Shown here: piece by piece, positions 1 through 9,929 of the stretch
Layout: each line of letters opens with the position of its first letter
How positions within the stretch are numbered: the stretch's first letter is position 1
Source: Mycolicibacterium tusciae
GTDB taxonomy: Bacteria > Actinomycetota > Actinomycetes > Mycobacteriales > Mycobacteriaceae
Direction: 5' to 3'
Length of the DNA stretch: 64,000 nucleotides
Assembly (NCBI RefSeq): GCF_002086795.1
Contig: NZ_MVIM01000001.1
Coordinates: 585,124-649,123 of the forward strand
Notes under the pieces: generated by a model
The model's database searches: none
What the model was told of the DNA's origin: nothing
What the model saw: only the letters and a program-made list of their open reading frames with translations
Translations under genes and position numbers: made by a program

Positions 1-2
1 AA

Positions 3-3000
3 GGCCTGGACGCTCTCGGCGTAGGCGCCGACGCGGGTCAGGCCGCCGCCCTTCTCGCCCGTTCCGTCCTCGCCCAGGGGCGGCTCGAGGAAGCCGACCG
101 CCATGCCGCCGAGAGTGAGCGCCTCGCCGGTCGCAATTTGAAGACGGCTATCGCGTGGCGCGCGGTGCGAGCCGAAATTTTTGCCGAGCAGGGCCGCCAT
201 GCTGAAGCGGTCACGATGGCGCGCGAGGCGGTGGCGGTCGGCGCGGGAACAGACCTGGTGCTCGACCATGCCGAGGCCTGCCTCGCGTTGAGTAGGGTGC
301 TCACCACCGCGGGAGATGCCAAGGGCGCCAAGAGTGCTCGTGGCGAGGCCGAAGCGTTGTACGCGGCGAAGGAGGTGACGGCGCGCGTCGGCCGAGCGGA
401 TGAGCTCGCAGTGTCACGACCGGTTGCCGATGTCGATGCGGGATCACGACGCCTGGCTGTGTCGAATCAGTCCAGCGAAGTCATGTCTGATTACATCCGA
501 GCGCTGCAGACCCATGACATCGACGGCGCCCTCAGATATTTCTCGCAAGAGTTCGTCTATGAGGATCATCGACGACTCGGCGGCGGTCCCATTGTGGGCC
601 TCGGTGCCATTCGTCAGACGCTCGAGCGCATCTCCGAGCAATACACACGATTTGATTTCCGCGTTGTGGCGGTTCGTGGCGAGCATTCACATCTGATGTG
701 GGAACGCCGATCTGACGATGACGGGAACGAAACAACCAATCTCTACGTGACCGAGACCGCTGATGACGGCCGTGTGCGGTTCCACGCTCGTTTCGACGAG
801 GACGACTTCGAAAGCGCTTATCGCGAGCTCGACCGCCGCTTCTTCAGCGGTGAGGGTGCGGCGTTCGCCGAAGCCGGTGTGACGGTCATCGAGTGGACGC
901 TCGCAGTCAATCGAGGCGACTTCGACAAAATGTTCGACGAGCTCACGGCCGGCGACTTCATCCTCGAGAATCGGTCGCGCTCCGCCTTTCCGAATAGGTC
1001 GGCGCGCGAGTATCGCGCGACGCTGGAAGAGCTTGCCGCCATGGTGGTCTCGACTCGGGCATGGACCTCGGTGATGTTCTGGGTGTCGCCGAACTGGTGC
1101 GTAGCTCGCTGTGAGCGCGACGCCCTCGGCCAGCCTGGCGAGCATTACACGTGGCATTTTCTTATAGCATTCGAGTTCCGCGACGGTCGCGTCCAGTCGA
1201 TGTGCGAATTCGAACTCGACGATGAGGACGGGGCTATCTCATACGCCCAGGAACGGATACGCGCAAGCGCCAGCCGTCTCCGAGTCAGCAACCGCGCTAG
1301 CGAAATTGCTCACTTTGCCTCACAGGCATTGCAGGCGCATGACGTCGATGCGCTCCGTGTTGATCCTTCAGATCACTTCGTATACGACGACAGACGCCGG
1401 ATCAGTGGTGACCCGATCGCGGGGGCAGCCGACCTGCACGCCGCGACCGAGCGCATCCTCGAGAGCTACCCGCACGCGGAATGGCGAACGATGGCGGTGC
1501 GCGGCGAGCGATTGGAAATGCACTGGAGTCGACTGTGGGACGGCGACGGCAATGAGGCGATAACCCTGAACGTCATGGAGTTCGACGATCTCGGGCGCAT
1601 CGAGTATTTCGGACGGTTCGAGGAAGACGACTTCGAGGGCGCTTACCGCGAACTCGAGCGACGCTACTACGCCGGAGAGGGATCGGCATTCGCCGAAGGT
1701 GCTGACGCAGCCACGATGGCACCCATCCTGCTCAACCGAAATGAGTTCGACCGGTTCATCACTGAATTCTGCACATCCGACCTGCACGTTGAGAACCGGT
1801 CGCGGTCGGCCATCCCCGATCGTTCGGCCATGGAGTTGATTGCAAGTTTCAATGATCTCCAAGCGCTGACGTCCTCCGTCCAGACATGGATCTCCGTATG
1901 TCGCTGGATGTCGTCGTCGGTGAGCGTCGTCCGACTCGAACGCGAGGCCGTGGGACAGGACGGCGAAGACTACGCCTGGACACGGATCCTGGTCTCGGAA
2001 TTCCGCGCCGGCAGGTTCGCGTCGCTATGTGAGTTCGAAATCGAGGACGAGGAAGCGGCGTTCGCCTACGCCGAGGAGCGAATACGGGCGGACCCGCCCC
2101 GGCTCGCGGTGACCAACCGGGCGAGCGAGATATTCGACATCGTATGTCGAGCAATGCGCGACCACGATGCCGACGGTGCCGCTCGAACCTACTCGGAAAC
2201 CTTTGTGTACGACGATCATCGACGCCTCAGTGGCGACCCCGTCAGCAGCGTCAACGCAATGAGGATGGGTATTGCGTACGTCTGCGAGCAATACCCTCAC
2301 CTGGAATGGCGCACGCTGGCTGTGCGGGGCGAGTGTTTAGAGCTGCGCTGGGCCCGCCAGTGGGATGACGCCGGAAACGAAACGTTGAGTCTGATGGTGC
2401 TCGAGGTCGACCAGGCCGGACAGGTCGTCTATCAGGGCCGCTTCGACGAGGACGATCTTGACGGTGCGTCCCGTGTGCTCGACAAGCGCTACTACACTGG
2501 AGAAGGAGCACCGTTCGCCAAAAACGGGCTGCCGGCCAGCGAGGCACCAACGGCGATGAGTGGCGATGATTTCGACAAGCTCTTCGGTGAGATCGCCTCT
2601 CCCGACATGCGTGTCGAAACCCATTCCCGCAGAGCTTTTCCCAACCGCACGGCCAGCGATCTTCGTGCTGGCTTCGAAGAACTCAATACATTGGTCACGT
2701 CGAAGCGGATATGGATGTCTGCAGTGGTTTGGGTGTCACCGAGCTGCAGCGTCGCCCGGCTGGAACGGGAGGCGACCGGAGCCGACGGCGAGATGTACCA
2801 GTGGTCGATGATTCTCGTCACCGAGCATCGCAACGGACTGGTCACCTCGATATATGAGTTCGACCCCGATGATGAGGAAAGCGCCTTCGCCTACGCTGAC
2901 GAGCTGGTGCGGGCGCAGTCCAGTCAGCTTGCAGTGAGGAATCAGGCATCCGGCGCTATCGACGGGTTCTTGGAAAGGATGCGGGCGAACGACGTCGCCG

Positions 3001-5393
3001 GCGCCATCGCCTTCTACTCGGAACAGATTGTCTACGACGATCGCCGACGACTCAGCGGTGACCCGATCGTAAGCCGCGACGCGATGCGCGCGGGTATTGC
3101 GCGCCACCTCGCACAGTTCACCGAGTACCAGTTCGATGTCTTGGCGGTTCGAGGTGAGCGCCTGCACCTAGTCTCAAGTGTTGCATCAGACGTGGATGAC
3201 AACAGGACGAGCGGTCTCACTGTGTTCGAGGTCGACGACGACGGCCTCATCGTCTACCACGGACGCTTTGACGAAGGCGACTTCGACGGTGCCTACCGCG
3301 AGCTCGAACGTCGCTACTACGCCGGCGAAGGCGCCACATTCGCACGATCCGGTGCCATCGCGACCCAGTCGATAATCGCGCTGAACGCCAACGACTTCGA
3401 TCTGCTGCTCGGCGAGCTCTGCACCCCCGACATGCGGTTCGAGAACCGAACCAGGTCGGCTTTCCCCGATCGCTCCGTCACCGACTTGCGTACCAGTCTC
3501 GGACAGCTGGGCTCGATGGTGACGTCGATGCGGACCTGGCTGTCGGCGGTGACGTGGCTGTCACCGGAGTGCGCCGCCGTCCGTTTCGAATGCGACGCCG
3601 TCGGCGACAACGGCGAGCGGTACTCGTGGACGCGCGTGCTGATGATCGAGTTCCGCGACGGCCGGATGGCATCGATCTGCCAGTTCGAGCTCGAGGACGA
3701 GGATGCCGCATTTGCGTACGCCGAAGAGCGGCTTCAAGCTACCTCACGTCGCCTGACCGTGACGAACCGGTCGTATGAGACAGCCGTCGCCATAAACGTT
3801 GCGATGCAGGACCGGAACATCGACGGCATCATGAATTTAGTCTCGGCGCAGATGGTCTACGACGACCGTCGACGCCTCAGCGGCGATCCGATTGTCGACC
3901 CAGCGGCATTCCGGGCCGCGTTCGAACGAATTCTCGAGCAATACAGCCGTTTCGAATGGCGAATCCTGGCCGTTCGTGGCGATCGTCTGAACATGAATTG
4001 GAGCGCGTGGTCAGACGATGCGGGCAACGAGTCGGGTTATCTGCACGTATTCGAGATCGCTGAAGACGGCCGACAGATTTACGAAGGCCGCTTCGACGAC
4101 GACGACTTCGACGGTGCCTACCGCGAATTGGAAGAGCGTTACTACCGCGGCGAGGGCGCGGCCTACGCGCAGGCGGGCGCGACGGCTACGGAGTATGCGA
4201 CCGCGGCAAACCACGGAGATTTCGACCGACTGGCCGGCGAATTGTCCGCTGCGGACATGCGCGTCGAGAACCGTTCGCGTTCAGGATTCCCCGAGCGTTC
4301 GGTCGCTGAGTTCAGCGACAGTCTTAGCGAGCTGAACAGTATGCTCGAAACGGTCCGGACGTGGAGTTCCGCCATTTGTTGGCTGTCGCCGACTGTCAGT
4401 GTCGCTCGGCAGGAACGCAAAGCAGTCGGACGAGGCGGTGAACATTTCGAATGGACTCGAATCATTGCCAGCGAGGTGGTCAACGGCCGAGTGACCTCGA
4501 TCTGCATGTTCGAGCCCGATCACGAGGCGGCCGCCTTCGCCTACGCCGAAGAACGGGTGCGCGCCAGCAACACGCGCCTCGCGATGACCAACAGTGCAAC
4601 CCGGAGACTGGACACATTGATGCATGCGGCGCGAGCGCGCGACGCAGATGCGATGGCCGACTGTTACATCGATGGCTTCGGGTATGACGACCGGCGGAGA
4701 TTGAGCGGGGACCCGATCCGAAATCTCCGCGTTACCGCTGAGAAGATCCTGTCGCAGTACAGCCAATTCGAAGCGCGCAGTCTCGCGGTGCGCGGTGACC
4801 GCCTGCAACTGGCCAGGTGCCGCTGGTCGAATGAGTCTGGATTCGAGACGACACACTTGATCGTCAACGAAACCGGCAACAACGGACGCTTCGTTTACGA
4901 GGGCCGCTTCGACGAGGACGACTTCGAGGGCGCGTACCGCGAGCTGGATCGGCGCTACTACGCCGGTGAGGGCGCCGCGTCTGCCGACGAGGGCATGTTA
5001 CTGACCGAGTGGCACATAGCGATGAACCAGCGTGACTTCGACCGAGTATTCGGCGAGCTGACGGCCCCCGACATGCGGGTTGAGAACCGATCGAGTTCAG
5101 TGTTCGGCGACCGGACCGCCGCGGCTATCCGGGCCAGCATCGAGGAGCTGGACGCGATGGTCACCTCGTCGCGCTCGTGGCATTCGGCCGTGCGTTGGCT
5201 TTCGCCGCAGTGGGTCGTCGCTCGATTGGAGCGCGAGGCCGTCGGGTCGGACGGTGAACGCTATGCATGGTCGTGGCTGGATGTGTACGAGTTCAAGGGC
5301 CGACTCACATCTGCTTGTCGGTTCGACATCGAGGACGAGGAGGCGGCGTTCGCGTATGCCGAGGAGCGGGTGCGTGAGGCCGGAGACGGCTAG
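3..5393 (+). CDS. Giant multidomain protein, C-terminal part: TPR-like region followed by six tandem double NTF2/SnoaL-like units
   Basis: The frame is open from the first bases, so the true start lies upstream and only about 1,796 C-terminal residues are visible. The first ~150 residues are Ala/Glu/Arg-rich helical repeats of the TPR kind that follow AAA/STAND ATPase modules in large actinobacterial signalling proteins, some with a class III adenylate cyclase domain; which domains precede is inference. From base 450 to the stop the protein is six copies of a 275-residue unit. Each unit has a first half with a YDDRRRLSGDPI-like motif and an acidic GRFDEDDFEGAYREL motif, and a second half with an ENRSRSAFP-like motif, a WLSP motif and an acidic EDEEAAFAYAEER end. 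Both halves look like NTF2/SnoaL alpha+beta folds, giving about 12 such domains. I cannot name the function; ligand-sensing or scaffold roles are possible. msrB starts 10 bases downstream. Confidence 0.75.
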   Translation, partial: GLDALGVGADAGQAAALLARSVLAQGRLEEADRHAAESERLAGRNLKTAIAWRAVRAEIFAEQGRHAEAVTMAREAVAVGAGTDLVLDHAEACLALSRVLTTAGDAKGAKSARGEAEALYAAKEVTARVGRADELAVSRPVADVDAGSRRLAVSNQSSEVMSDYIRALQTHDIDGALRYFSQEFVYEDHRRLGGGPIVGLGAIRQTLERISEQYTRFDFRVVAVRGEHSHLMWERRSDDDGNETTNLYVTETADDGRVRFHARFDEDDFESAYRELDRRFFSGEGAAFAEAGVTVIEWTLAVNRGDFDKMFDELTAGDFILENRSRSAFPNRSAREYRATLEELAAMVVSTRAWTSVMFWVSPNWCVARCERDALGQPGEHYTWHFLIAFEFRDGRVQSMCEFELDDEDGAISYAQERIRASASRLRVSNRASEIAHFASQALQAHDVDALRVDPSDHFVYDDRRRISGDPIAGAADLHAATERILESYPHAEWRTMAVRGERLEMHWSRLWDGDGNEAITLNVMEFDDLGRIEYFGRFEEDDFEGAYRELERRYYAGEGSAFAEGADAATMAPILLNRNEFDRFITEFCTSDLHVENRSRSAIPDRSAMELIASFNDLQALTSSVQTWISVCRWMSSSVSVVRLEREAVGQDGEDYAWTRILVSEFRAGRFASLCEFEIEDEEAAFAYAEERIRADPPRLAVTNRASEIFDIVCRAMRDHDADGAARTYSETFVYDDHRRLSGDPVSSVNAMRMGIAYVCEQYPHLEWRTLAVRGECLELRWARQWDDAGNETLSLMVLEVDQAGQVVYQGRFDEDDLDGASRVLDKRYYTGEGAPFAKNGLPASEAPTAMSGDDFDKLFGEIASPDMRVETHSRRAFPNRTASDLRAGFEELNTLVTSKRIWMSAVVWVSPSCSVARLEREATGADGEMYQWSMILVTEHRNGLVTSIYEFDPDDEESAFAYADELVRAQSSQLAVRNQASGAIDGFLERMRANDVAGAIAFYSEQIVYDDRRRLSGDPIVSRDAMRAGIARHLAQFTEYQFDVLAVRGERLHLVSSVASDVDDNRTSGLTVFEVDDDGLIVYHGRFDEGDFDGAYRELERRYYAGEGATFARSGAIATQSIIALNANDFDLLLGELCTPDMRFENRTRSAFPDRSVTDLRTSLGQLGSMVTSMRTWLSAVTWLSPECAAVRFECDAVGDNGERYSWTRVLMIEFRDGRMASICQFELEDEDAAFAYAEERLQATSRRLTVTNRSYETAVAINVAMQDRNIDGIMNLVSAQMVYDDRRRLSGDPIVDPAAFRAAFERILEQYSRFEWRILAVRGDRLNMNWSAWSDDAGNESGYLHVFEIAEDGRQIYEGRFDDDDFDGAYRELEERYYRGEGAAYAQAGATATEYATAANHGDFDRLAGELSAADMRVENRSRSGFPERSVAEFSDSLSELNSMLETVRTWSSAICWLSPTVSVARQERKAVGRGGEHFEWTRIIASEVVNGRVTSICMFEPDHEAAAFAYAEERVRASNTRLAMTNSATRRLDTLMHAARARDADAMADCYIDGFGYDDRRRLSGDPIRNLRVTAEKILSQYSQFEARSLAVRGDRLQLARCRWSNESGFETTHLIVNETGNNGRFVYEGRFDEDDFEGAYRELDRRYYAGEGAASADEGMLLTEWHIAMNQRDFDRVFGELTAPDMRVENRSSSVFGDRTAAAIRASIEELDAMVTSSRSWHSAVRWLSPQWVVARLEREAVGSDGERYAWSWLDVYEFKGRLTSACRFDIEDEEAAFAYAEERVREAGDG
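450..5390 (+). repeat. Six in-frame tandem repeats of 825 bp (275 codons)
   Basis: Equivalent codons (the Arg/Gln before the L-x-V-x-N motif) start at 450, 1275, 2100, 2925, 3750 and 4575, so five consecutive periods are exactly 825 bp with no net indel, although the units have diverged widely in sequence. The sixth unit is four codons shorter, losing residues just after its DPI motif, and ends at the stop codon. Within each unit the two halves are of roughly equal length, the second starting about 430 bases in (for example near 880). Confidence 0.9.
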
Positions 5394-5402
5394 CGTGGAC
5401 TT

Positions 5403-5816
5403 ATGACGACCCCCAGCCCGAAGCTTCAGCTGACCGACGACGAGTGGCGCAAGAAGCTGAACCCCGAGGAGTTTCACGTCCTCCGCGAGGCCGGCACCGA
5501 GCGCCCCTTCGTCGGTGAATACACCGACACCAAGACCGAAGGCGTGTATCAGTGCCGGGCCTGCGGTGCCGAGCTGTTCCGCAGCAGCGAGAAGTTCGAA
5601 TCCCACTGCGGTTGGCCGTCATTCTTCGATCCGGCCGATTCCGACGCGGTGATCCTGCGCTCCGACGACAGCCTGGGCATGCACCGCGTCGAGGTCATCT
5701 GCGCCAACTGCCACAGCCACCTCGGCCACGTCTTCGAAGGCGAGGGTTACCCCACGCCGACCGATCAGCGCTACTGCATCAACTCGATCTCACTGCGACT
5801 GGTGCCCGCCGAATGA
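5403..5816 (+). CDS. msrB: Peptide-methionine (R)-S-oxide reductase MsrB
   Basis: Cytoplasmic repair enzyme that reduces the R epimer of methionine sulfoxide in oxidised proteins, using thioredoxin as electron donor. At 137 residues it is the normal length for single-domain MsrB. Visible signatures are the two zinc-binding CxxC pairs (C51/C54 and C100/C103), the GWPSF motif at residues 70-74, the HSHLGHVF block, and the catalytic cysteine C125 inside RYCINS. The ATG lies 10 bases after the stop of the giant repeat gene, so the two may share a transcript. The 3' end is 4 bases from the convergent secreted-protein gene. Confidence 0.96.
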   Translation: MTTPSPKLQLTDDEWRKKLNPEEFHVLREAGTERPFVGEYTDTKTEGVYQCRACGAELFRSSEKFESHCGWPSFFDPADSDAVILRSDDSLGMHRVEVICANCHSHLGHVFEGEGYPTPTDQRYCINSISLRLVPAE

Positions 5817-5820
5817 CGCC

Positions 5821-6132
5821 CTACGCGGGGTAGACCCCGAACTCGGCCGCGTCGGCGGTGTCCGCCACACATTGGAACAGCAACGGCGCCGTCATCGCAT
5901 TCCCGGAATAGCAGGTGAATGGCCCGATCGTCTGAAACTTGTCGCCATACAGGTCGTACTGAGCGGCAAAGTCCGCCGCGGTGATGCAGTCGATGTCACC
6001 GGCGGTGATGACGATGCTCTGGCCGCCACTGGGCGCGCAGTGTTCCCCGCCCGGCGGTTGGGCGACCGCGCTCGGTGCCATCACGAACGCGGCGACCGGC
6101 AATGTCGCGGCAACCAGGGCTTTGATGCTCAT
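5821..6132 (-). CDS. Small secreted hypothetical protein
   Basis: A 103-residue protein with a clear Sec signal peptide: a lysine near the N-terminus, a hydrophobic Ala/Val-rich stretch, and a probable signal peptidase site after the AVAQ-like segment around residue 24. The mature part has four cysteines (in EHC, DIDC, FTC and FQC contexts), probably forming two disulfides outside the membrane. It resembles small exported mycobacterial proteins of unknown function. It sits 24 bases downstream of the malic enzyme gene on the same strand and converges on msrB. No function can be assigned. Confidence 0.75.
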   Translation of the reverse strand: MSIKALVAATLPVAAFVMAPSAVAQPPGGEHCAPSGGQSIVITAGDIDCITAADFAAQYDLYGDKFQTIGPFTCYSGNAMTAPLLFQCVADTADAAEFGVYPA

Positions 6133-6156
6133 AGACCCATGATGACGGGCGTTCGG

Positions 6157-7812
6157 CTATGTCGACGGGTATTCGGGAATCCAGCGCACCTCGTCGATAC
6201 GCGCCGCCAGTTCCTCGTCGCTGCGCTTCGGTGCCACACCATCCGCGACGGCCTGTCGCCCGACCGCGAGCGCGATGCGCACCGCGATGTCGGGAACTTC
6301 CGACCAGGCGGGCAGCAGCGGCTGGCTGGGATCGGCAAGGGCGGGCGACGCGTCACCGAGGCTCGCGGCCGCCGCCCGCATCATGTCGTCGGTCACCCTC
6401 GTCGCCTGCGCCGCCGTCACCGCCAATCCCATCGCGGGGAAGATGTAGGCGTTGTTGCACTGCGCCACCGGGCGCTCGACGCCATCGCGCACCAACGGTG
6501 CAAACGGTGAACCGGTCGCGATCAATGCCCGCCCGTCGGTCCACGCATCCAACTCGGCCGGATGCGCCTCCGCCCGACTGGTGGGGTTGGACAGCGGGAA
6601 GATGATCGGCCGCTTGGTCTTGGCCGCCAGCTCACGCACGATGTCTTCGGTGAAGGCGCCGGCAGCAGTCGAAAGCCCCAGCAGCACACCGCAATCAACG
6701 TGGCGCACGACGTCGGCCAGCTGCGCGGGTCCCGACAAACCCCAAGCCGCGACGCTGTCGGCCGGCTGTGCAAATGCGCGCTGCCCTTCGGAAAGATCGG
6801 TGCGGTCGTCGGTGAGCAGTCCCACGACGTCGACGACCCAGATCCGCGAGGCCGCTTCCTGCTCGGACAGTCCCTGCGCGACCATCTCCCGCTTGACCAT
6901 GTTCAGCACGCCGATTCCGGCCGAACCCGCACCCAGCATCACGACCTGTTGCTGCGACAGCGGGCGGCCCGCGATGTTCGCCGCACCATGCAGCGCTCCG
7001 AGTGCGACGGCGGCGGTGCCCTGAATATCGTCGTTGAAGGTCAGCAGCTTGTCGCGGTAGCGCTCCAGGATCGGCTGCGCGTGCGCGGTCGCGAAATCCT
7101 CCCACTGGAGCAGCACATCGGGCATCTCCTGGTGCACCGCGGTCACGAATTCGTCGATGAACTCGAAATACTCGTCCTCGCCGACCCTTCGGTGCCGCCA
7201 ACCCAGATACTGGGGGTCCTCCAGCAGCTCGACGTTGTCGGTGCCCACATCGAGGACGATTGGCAGGGTGCGCGCCGGGTCGATGCCGCCGATGAGCGTG
7301 TACAGCGACAGCTTGCCGATCGGGATGCCCATACCGCCGATGCCCTGATCGCCGAGCCCGAGGATCCGTTGACCGTCGGTCACCACGATCACGTCGACAT
7401 CGCGTCGGCCGATCGGCCGGTTCCGAAGTATCTCGCGCAGATATTCGCGGTCCGGATAGGACACGAACAGACCGCGCGGCTTGCGATAGATCTTGCTGAA
7501 CCGCTGGCACGCCTCGCCGACCGTCGGGGTGTACACGATCGGCATGGTTTCGGCGATGTGGTCGTGCAGCAAGCGATAAAACAGCGTTTCGTTACGGTCC
7601 TGCAGGGCCCGCAGATAGATGTGCTGATCCAGACCCTCACGGCGAGTGCTGAATTCGCGCCAGCTGTGCTCGACCTGTTCATCGAGCGTTTTCTCCGCGG
7701 TCGGCAGTAGGCCGAGTATTCCGTACTTGCGGCGCTCGGCGTGGGTGAAGGCGGTGCCCTTCGTGGTGAGCGCGTCAAAAAGCCTGTCCTGGCCGGTTTT
7801 TGCCTCAGACAA
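6157..7812 (-). CDS. maeA: NAD-dependent malic enzyme (oxaloacetate-decarboxylating)
   Basis: Oxidative decarboxylation of malate to pyruvate with reduction of NAD+ (or NADP+), linking the TCA cycle and gluconeogenesis. At 551 residues it matches the large MaeA-type enzymes. It shows the malic N-domain signatures YTPTVGEACQ and the glycine-rich GDQGIGGMGIPIGKL, the acidic metal-binding EDF segment followed by DDIQGT, and a Rossmann dinucleotide fold at GAGSAGIGV. The start is taken as TTG at 7812 because a strong ribosome-binding site GGAAGGA lies 5 bases upstream; no better ATG or GTG fits the family start. It follows chdC by 23 bases, so it is probably the last or next-to-last gene of the hem transcript. 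Confidence 0.93.
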   Translation of the reverse strand: MSEAKTGQDRLFDALTTKGTAFTHAERRKYGILGLLPTAEKTLDEQVEHSWREFSTRREGLDQHIYLRALQDRNETLFYRLLHDHIAETMPIVYTPTVGEACQRFSKIYRKPRGLFVSYPDREYLREILRNRPIGRRDVDVIVVTDGQRILGLGDQGIGGMGIPIGKLSLYTLIGGIDPARTLPIVLDVGTDNVELLEDPQYLGWRHRRVGEDEYFEFIDEFVTAVHQEMPDVLLQWEDFATAHAQPILERYRDKLLTFNDDIQGTAAVALGALHGAANIAGRPLSQQQVVMLGAGSAGIGVLNMVKREMVAQGLSEQEAASRIWVVDVVGLLTDDRTDLSEGQRAFAQPADSVAAWGLSGPAQLADVVRHVDCGVLLGLSTAAGAFTEDIVRELAAKTKRPIIFPLSNPTSRAEAHPAELDAWTDGRALIATGSPFAPLVRDGVERPVAQCNNAYIFPAMGLAVTAAQATRVTDDMMRAAAASLGDASPALADPSQPLLPAWSEVPDIAVRIALAVGRQAVADGVAPKRSDEELAARIDEVRWIPEYPST

Positions 7813-7835
7813 CGGGGTCCTTCCGCTGGAGCCGG

Positions 7836-8531
7836 TTACGGGAGTCTGGTGACCAACTCTTCCACGCTCACCCGCGGACCGGTGAAGAACGGAGTCTCTT
7901 CGCGAGTGTGGCGGCGGGCGTCGGTCGCGCGCAATTCACGCATCAGGTCCACGATGCGATACAGCTCGGGCGCCTCGAAGGCCAGGATCCACTCGTAGTC
8001 CCCCAGCGCGAAAGCGGGCACCGTGTTCGCGCGGACGTCCTTGTACTCCCGGGCGGCCATCCCGTGTTCAGCCAGCATCTTGCGGCGCTCTTCGTCGGGC
8101 AGTAGGTACCACTCCAGCGACCGCACGAACGGATAGACACACACATATGCGCCGGGATCCTCGCCGGCCAGGAACGCCGGAATGTGGCTCTTGTTGAATT
8201 CGGCGGGCCGGTGCAACGCGACGCTGCTCCACACGGGATCGCTCGCTCGACCCAGCGTGGTCGTGCGGCGAAAATCCGAGTAGGTGGCCTGCAACGCCTC
8301 GACGGTTTCGGCGTGGGTCCAGAACATGAAGTCGGCGTCGGCCCGCATGCCGGCGATGTCGTAGATCCCGCGTACCACGACACCCTTGTCTTCCTGCTGT
8401 TTGAGGAAGGTCGCCGTCTCGTCGACGACGCCGGCGCGCTCGTCGCCCAATTCGCCCGGCTCCACAGAGAACACCGAGAACATCAGGTAGCGGACAGTGG
8501 AGTTGAGCGCGTCGTAGTCGAGCTTGGCCAT
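7836..8531 (-). CDS. chdC: Coproheme decarboxylase (HemQ/ChdC)
   Basis: Last enzyme of the coproporphyrin-dependent haem pathway of Gram-positive bacteria: it oxidatively decarboxylates two propionates of Fe-coproporphyrin III to give haem b. At 231 residues it is typical of the actinobacterial branch of the chlorite-dismutase-like family. Y133 (in CVYPFVRS) fits the catalytic tyrosine and H156 (in LAEHGM) fits the proximal haem ligand; these assignments come from family knowledge. The ATG is followed by the conserved N-terminal strand. It lies 25 bases behind hemY. Confidence 0.94.
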   Translation of the reverse strand: MAKLDYDALNSTVRYLMFSVFSVEPGELGDERAGVVDETATFLKQQEDKGVVVRGIYDIAGMRADADFMFWTHAETVEALQATYSDFRRTTTLGRASDPVWSSVALHRPAEFNKSHIPAFLAGEDPGAYVCVYPFVRSLEWYLLPDEERRKMLAEHGMAAREYKDVRANTVPAFALGDYEWILAFEAPELYRIVDLMRELRATDARRHTREETPFFTGPRVSVEELVTRLP

Positions 8532-8556
8532 GAGATCTATCGTGCCACGCGCGGGC

Positions 8557-9927
8557 TCAGGCGTTATTCGTCGCTCTCGCGACGGTGACCAGCGACGCAG
8601 CCGCCCTGGTCGCCGCGGCCACGCACGCAGGCACGCCGATGCCGTCCAGATAGGCGCCGGCCACGGCCAAGGTCGGCGGCAGGCCGGCCCGCAGCTCGGC
8701 GACCAGTGCGCCGTGCCCGGGCCCGTACTGCGGCATCGCGTCGATCCACCGCTGAACGTGACAGTCCTCGGGATCCGTCGTCACCCCGAACACCGTGGCC
8801 AGATCCTGCCCCGCCCACGCCAGCAGGTCTTCGTCACCCGCGCTTCGGGCCAGATCGTCGCCGAACCTGCCGTACGACAAACGCACCAGCTCGACGTTGC
8901 CGCGCCGGCCCCACTTCTGCGTCGACAGGGTTATCGCCTTGGCGCGCAACCGTTCTCCCGCGGCCACCAGCACCCCGGACTGTTGCGGCACCGGCGTGCC
9001 ACCAGGCAGTGCCAACGCCACCAGCGCACTTGACGCCACCCCGATGCGTCGTGCCGCCGCGGCGGTGCGCGGGGCAACGCCCTCGGCAATGCGGGCGAGC
9101 CGCGGTGCGGGCACGGCCAACACCGCCGCGTCGGCGTGGTGGCCTACACCCTCGTCGTCGACGATTTCCCAGCCGCGCGAAGATCGGTCGACCCGCTCGA
9201 CGGTGACCTGAAGCCAGCGGATACCCGCGCGCCGGACCAGCTCGTCGACCAGCACCGCGTAGCCGCCCTCGATCGCCCCGAACACCGAGCCCGTCGCCAC
9301 CGACGGACCCGAGGCCGCCAGCGCGTCACGCACCGCGTCCGTCAGACTGCGCGCTCCGCGGTCCAGCGCCGCCGTCAGCGCCGGCAGAGCCGAACGAACG
9401 CCGATGGTGGCCGACGACCCCGCGTACACACCTGCCAGCAGGGGATCTACCGAGCGGGCCACCACCTGGTCCCCGAAGCGGTCCCCGACCAGCTCGGCGA
9501 CCGAGGGGTCGGCGCCGGGACGCCAGCGCAGCGGCCGCGCTCGTTCGTCGCGAATCCGGGCCAGCGTCGCGTCGTCCACGAGGCCGGCCAGCGCTCCCGG
9601 ATGCGCCGGAATGCCCTGCAGCGTGCCCGTCGGCAACGGATGCAGATGTTCCTGGCTGTAGATCAGCGGGCGCGCCCCCGTGGTGCCGATCTGTCTTCCG
9701 CTCAGGCCCAGCTCGGCCAACAGCGCCGGCACCTCGGGGCGGCGCGCGACGAACGCCTCCGCGCCGACGTCCATCAGCTGGCCGCCGATCCGCTCGGTCC
9801 GCAGCACACCGCCGAGTCGGTCGGCCGGGTCGAACAACGTTATCGACGCGTCGGGCCCCGCCGCCACCCGCAGCCGATAGGCGGCGACAAGACCTGAAAT
9901 GCCGCCGCCGACAACGCAATACGACAT
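8557..9927 (-). CDS. hemY: Coproporphyrinogen III / protoporphyrinogen oxidase HemY
   Basis: FAD-dependent oxidase that aromatises coproporphyrinogen III (the physiological reaction in this pathway) to coproporphyrin III. The 456-residue protein begins with the dinucleotide-binding motif [15 protein letters not shown] and ends with the C-terminal FAD segment [13 protein letters not shown]. The start is ATG at 9927, placed directly before the FAD motif; the frame stays open upstream, but that part lies inside hemE and is not coding. The ATG follows the hemE stop after 2 bases. Membrane association is expected from the family. Confidence 0.94.
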   Translation of the reverse strand: MSYCVVGGGISGLVAAYRLRVAAGPDASITLFDPADRLGGVLRTERIGGQLMDVGAEAFVARRPEVPALLAELGLSGRQIGTTGARPLIYSQEHLHPLPTGTLQGIPAHPGALAGLVDDATLARIRDERARPLRWRPGADPSVAELVGDRFGDQVVARSVDPLLAGVYAGSSATIGVRSALPALTAALDRGARSLTDAVRDALAASGPSVATGSVFGAIEGGYAVLVDELVRRAGIRWLQVTVERVDRSSRGWEIVDDEGVGHHADAAVLAVPAPRLARIAEGVAPRTAAAARRIGVASSALVALALPGGTPVPQQSGVLVAAGERLRAKAITLSTQKWGRRGNVELVRLSYGRFGDDLARSAGDEDLLAWAGQDLATVFGVTTDPEDCHVQRWIDAMPQYGPGHGALVAELRAGLPPTLAVAGAYLDGIGVPACVAAATRAAASLVTVARATNNA

Positions 9928-9929
9928 GC

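Noticed and set aside
450..5390. The 825-bp units as a CRISPR or mobile repeat
   Set aside because: The repeats are protein-level only, in one reading frame, and the DNA units have diverged far.
6562..7710. A 382-codon open frame opposite the malic enzyme gene
   Set aside because: Antisense shadow of a gene with clear catalytic motifs; no domain signature of its own.
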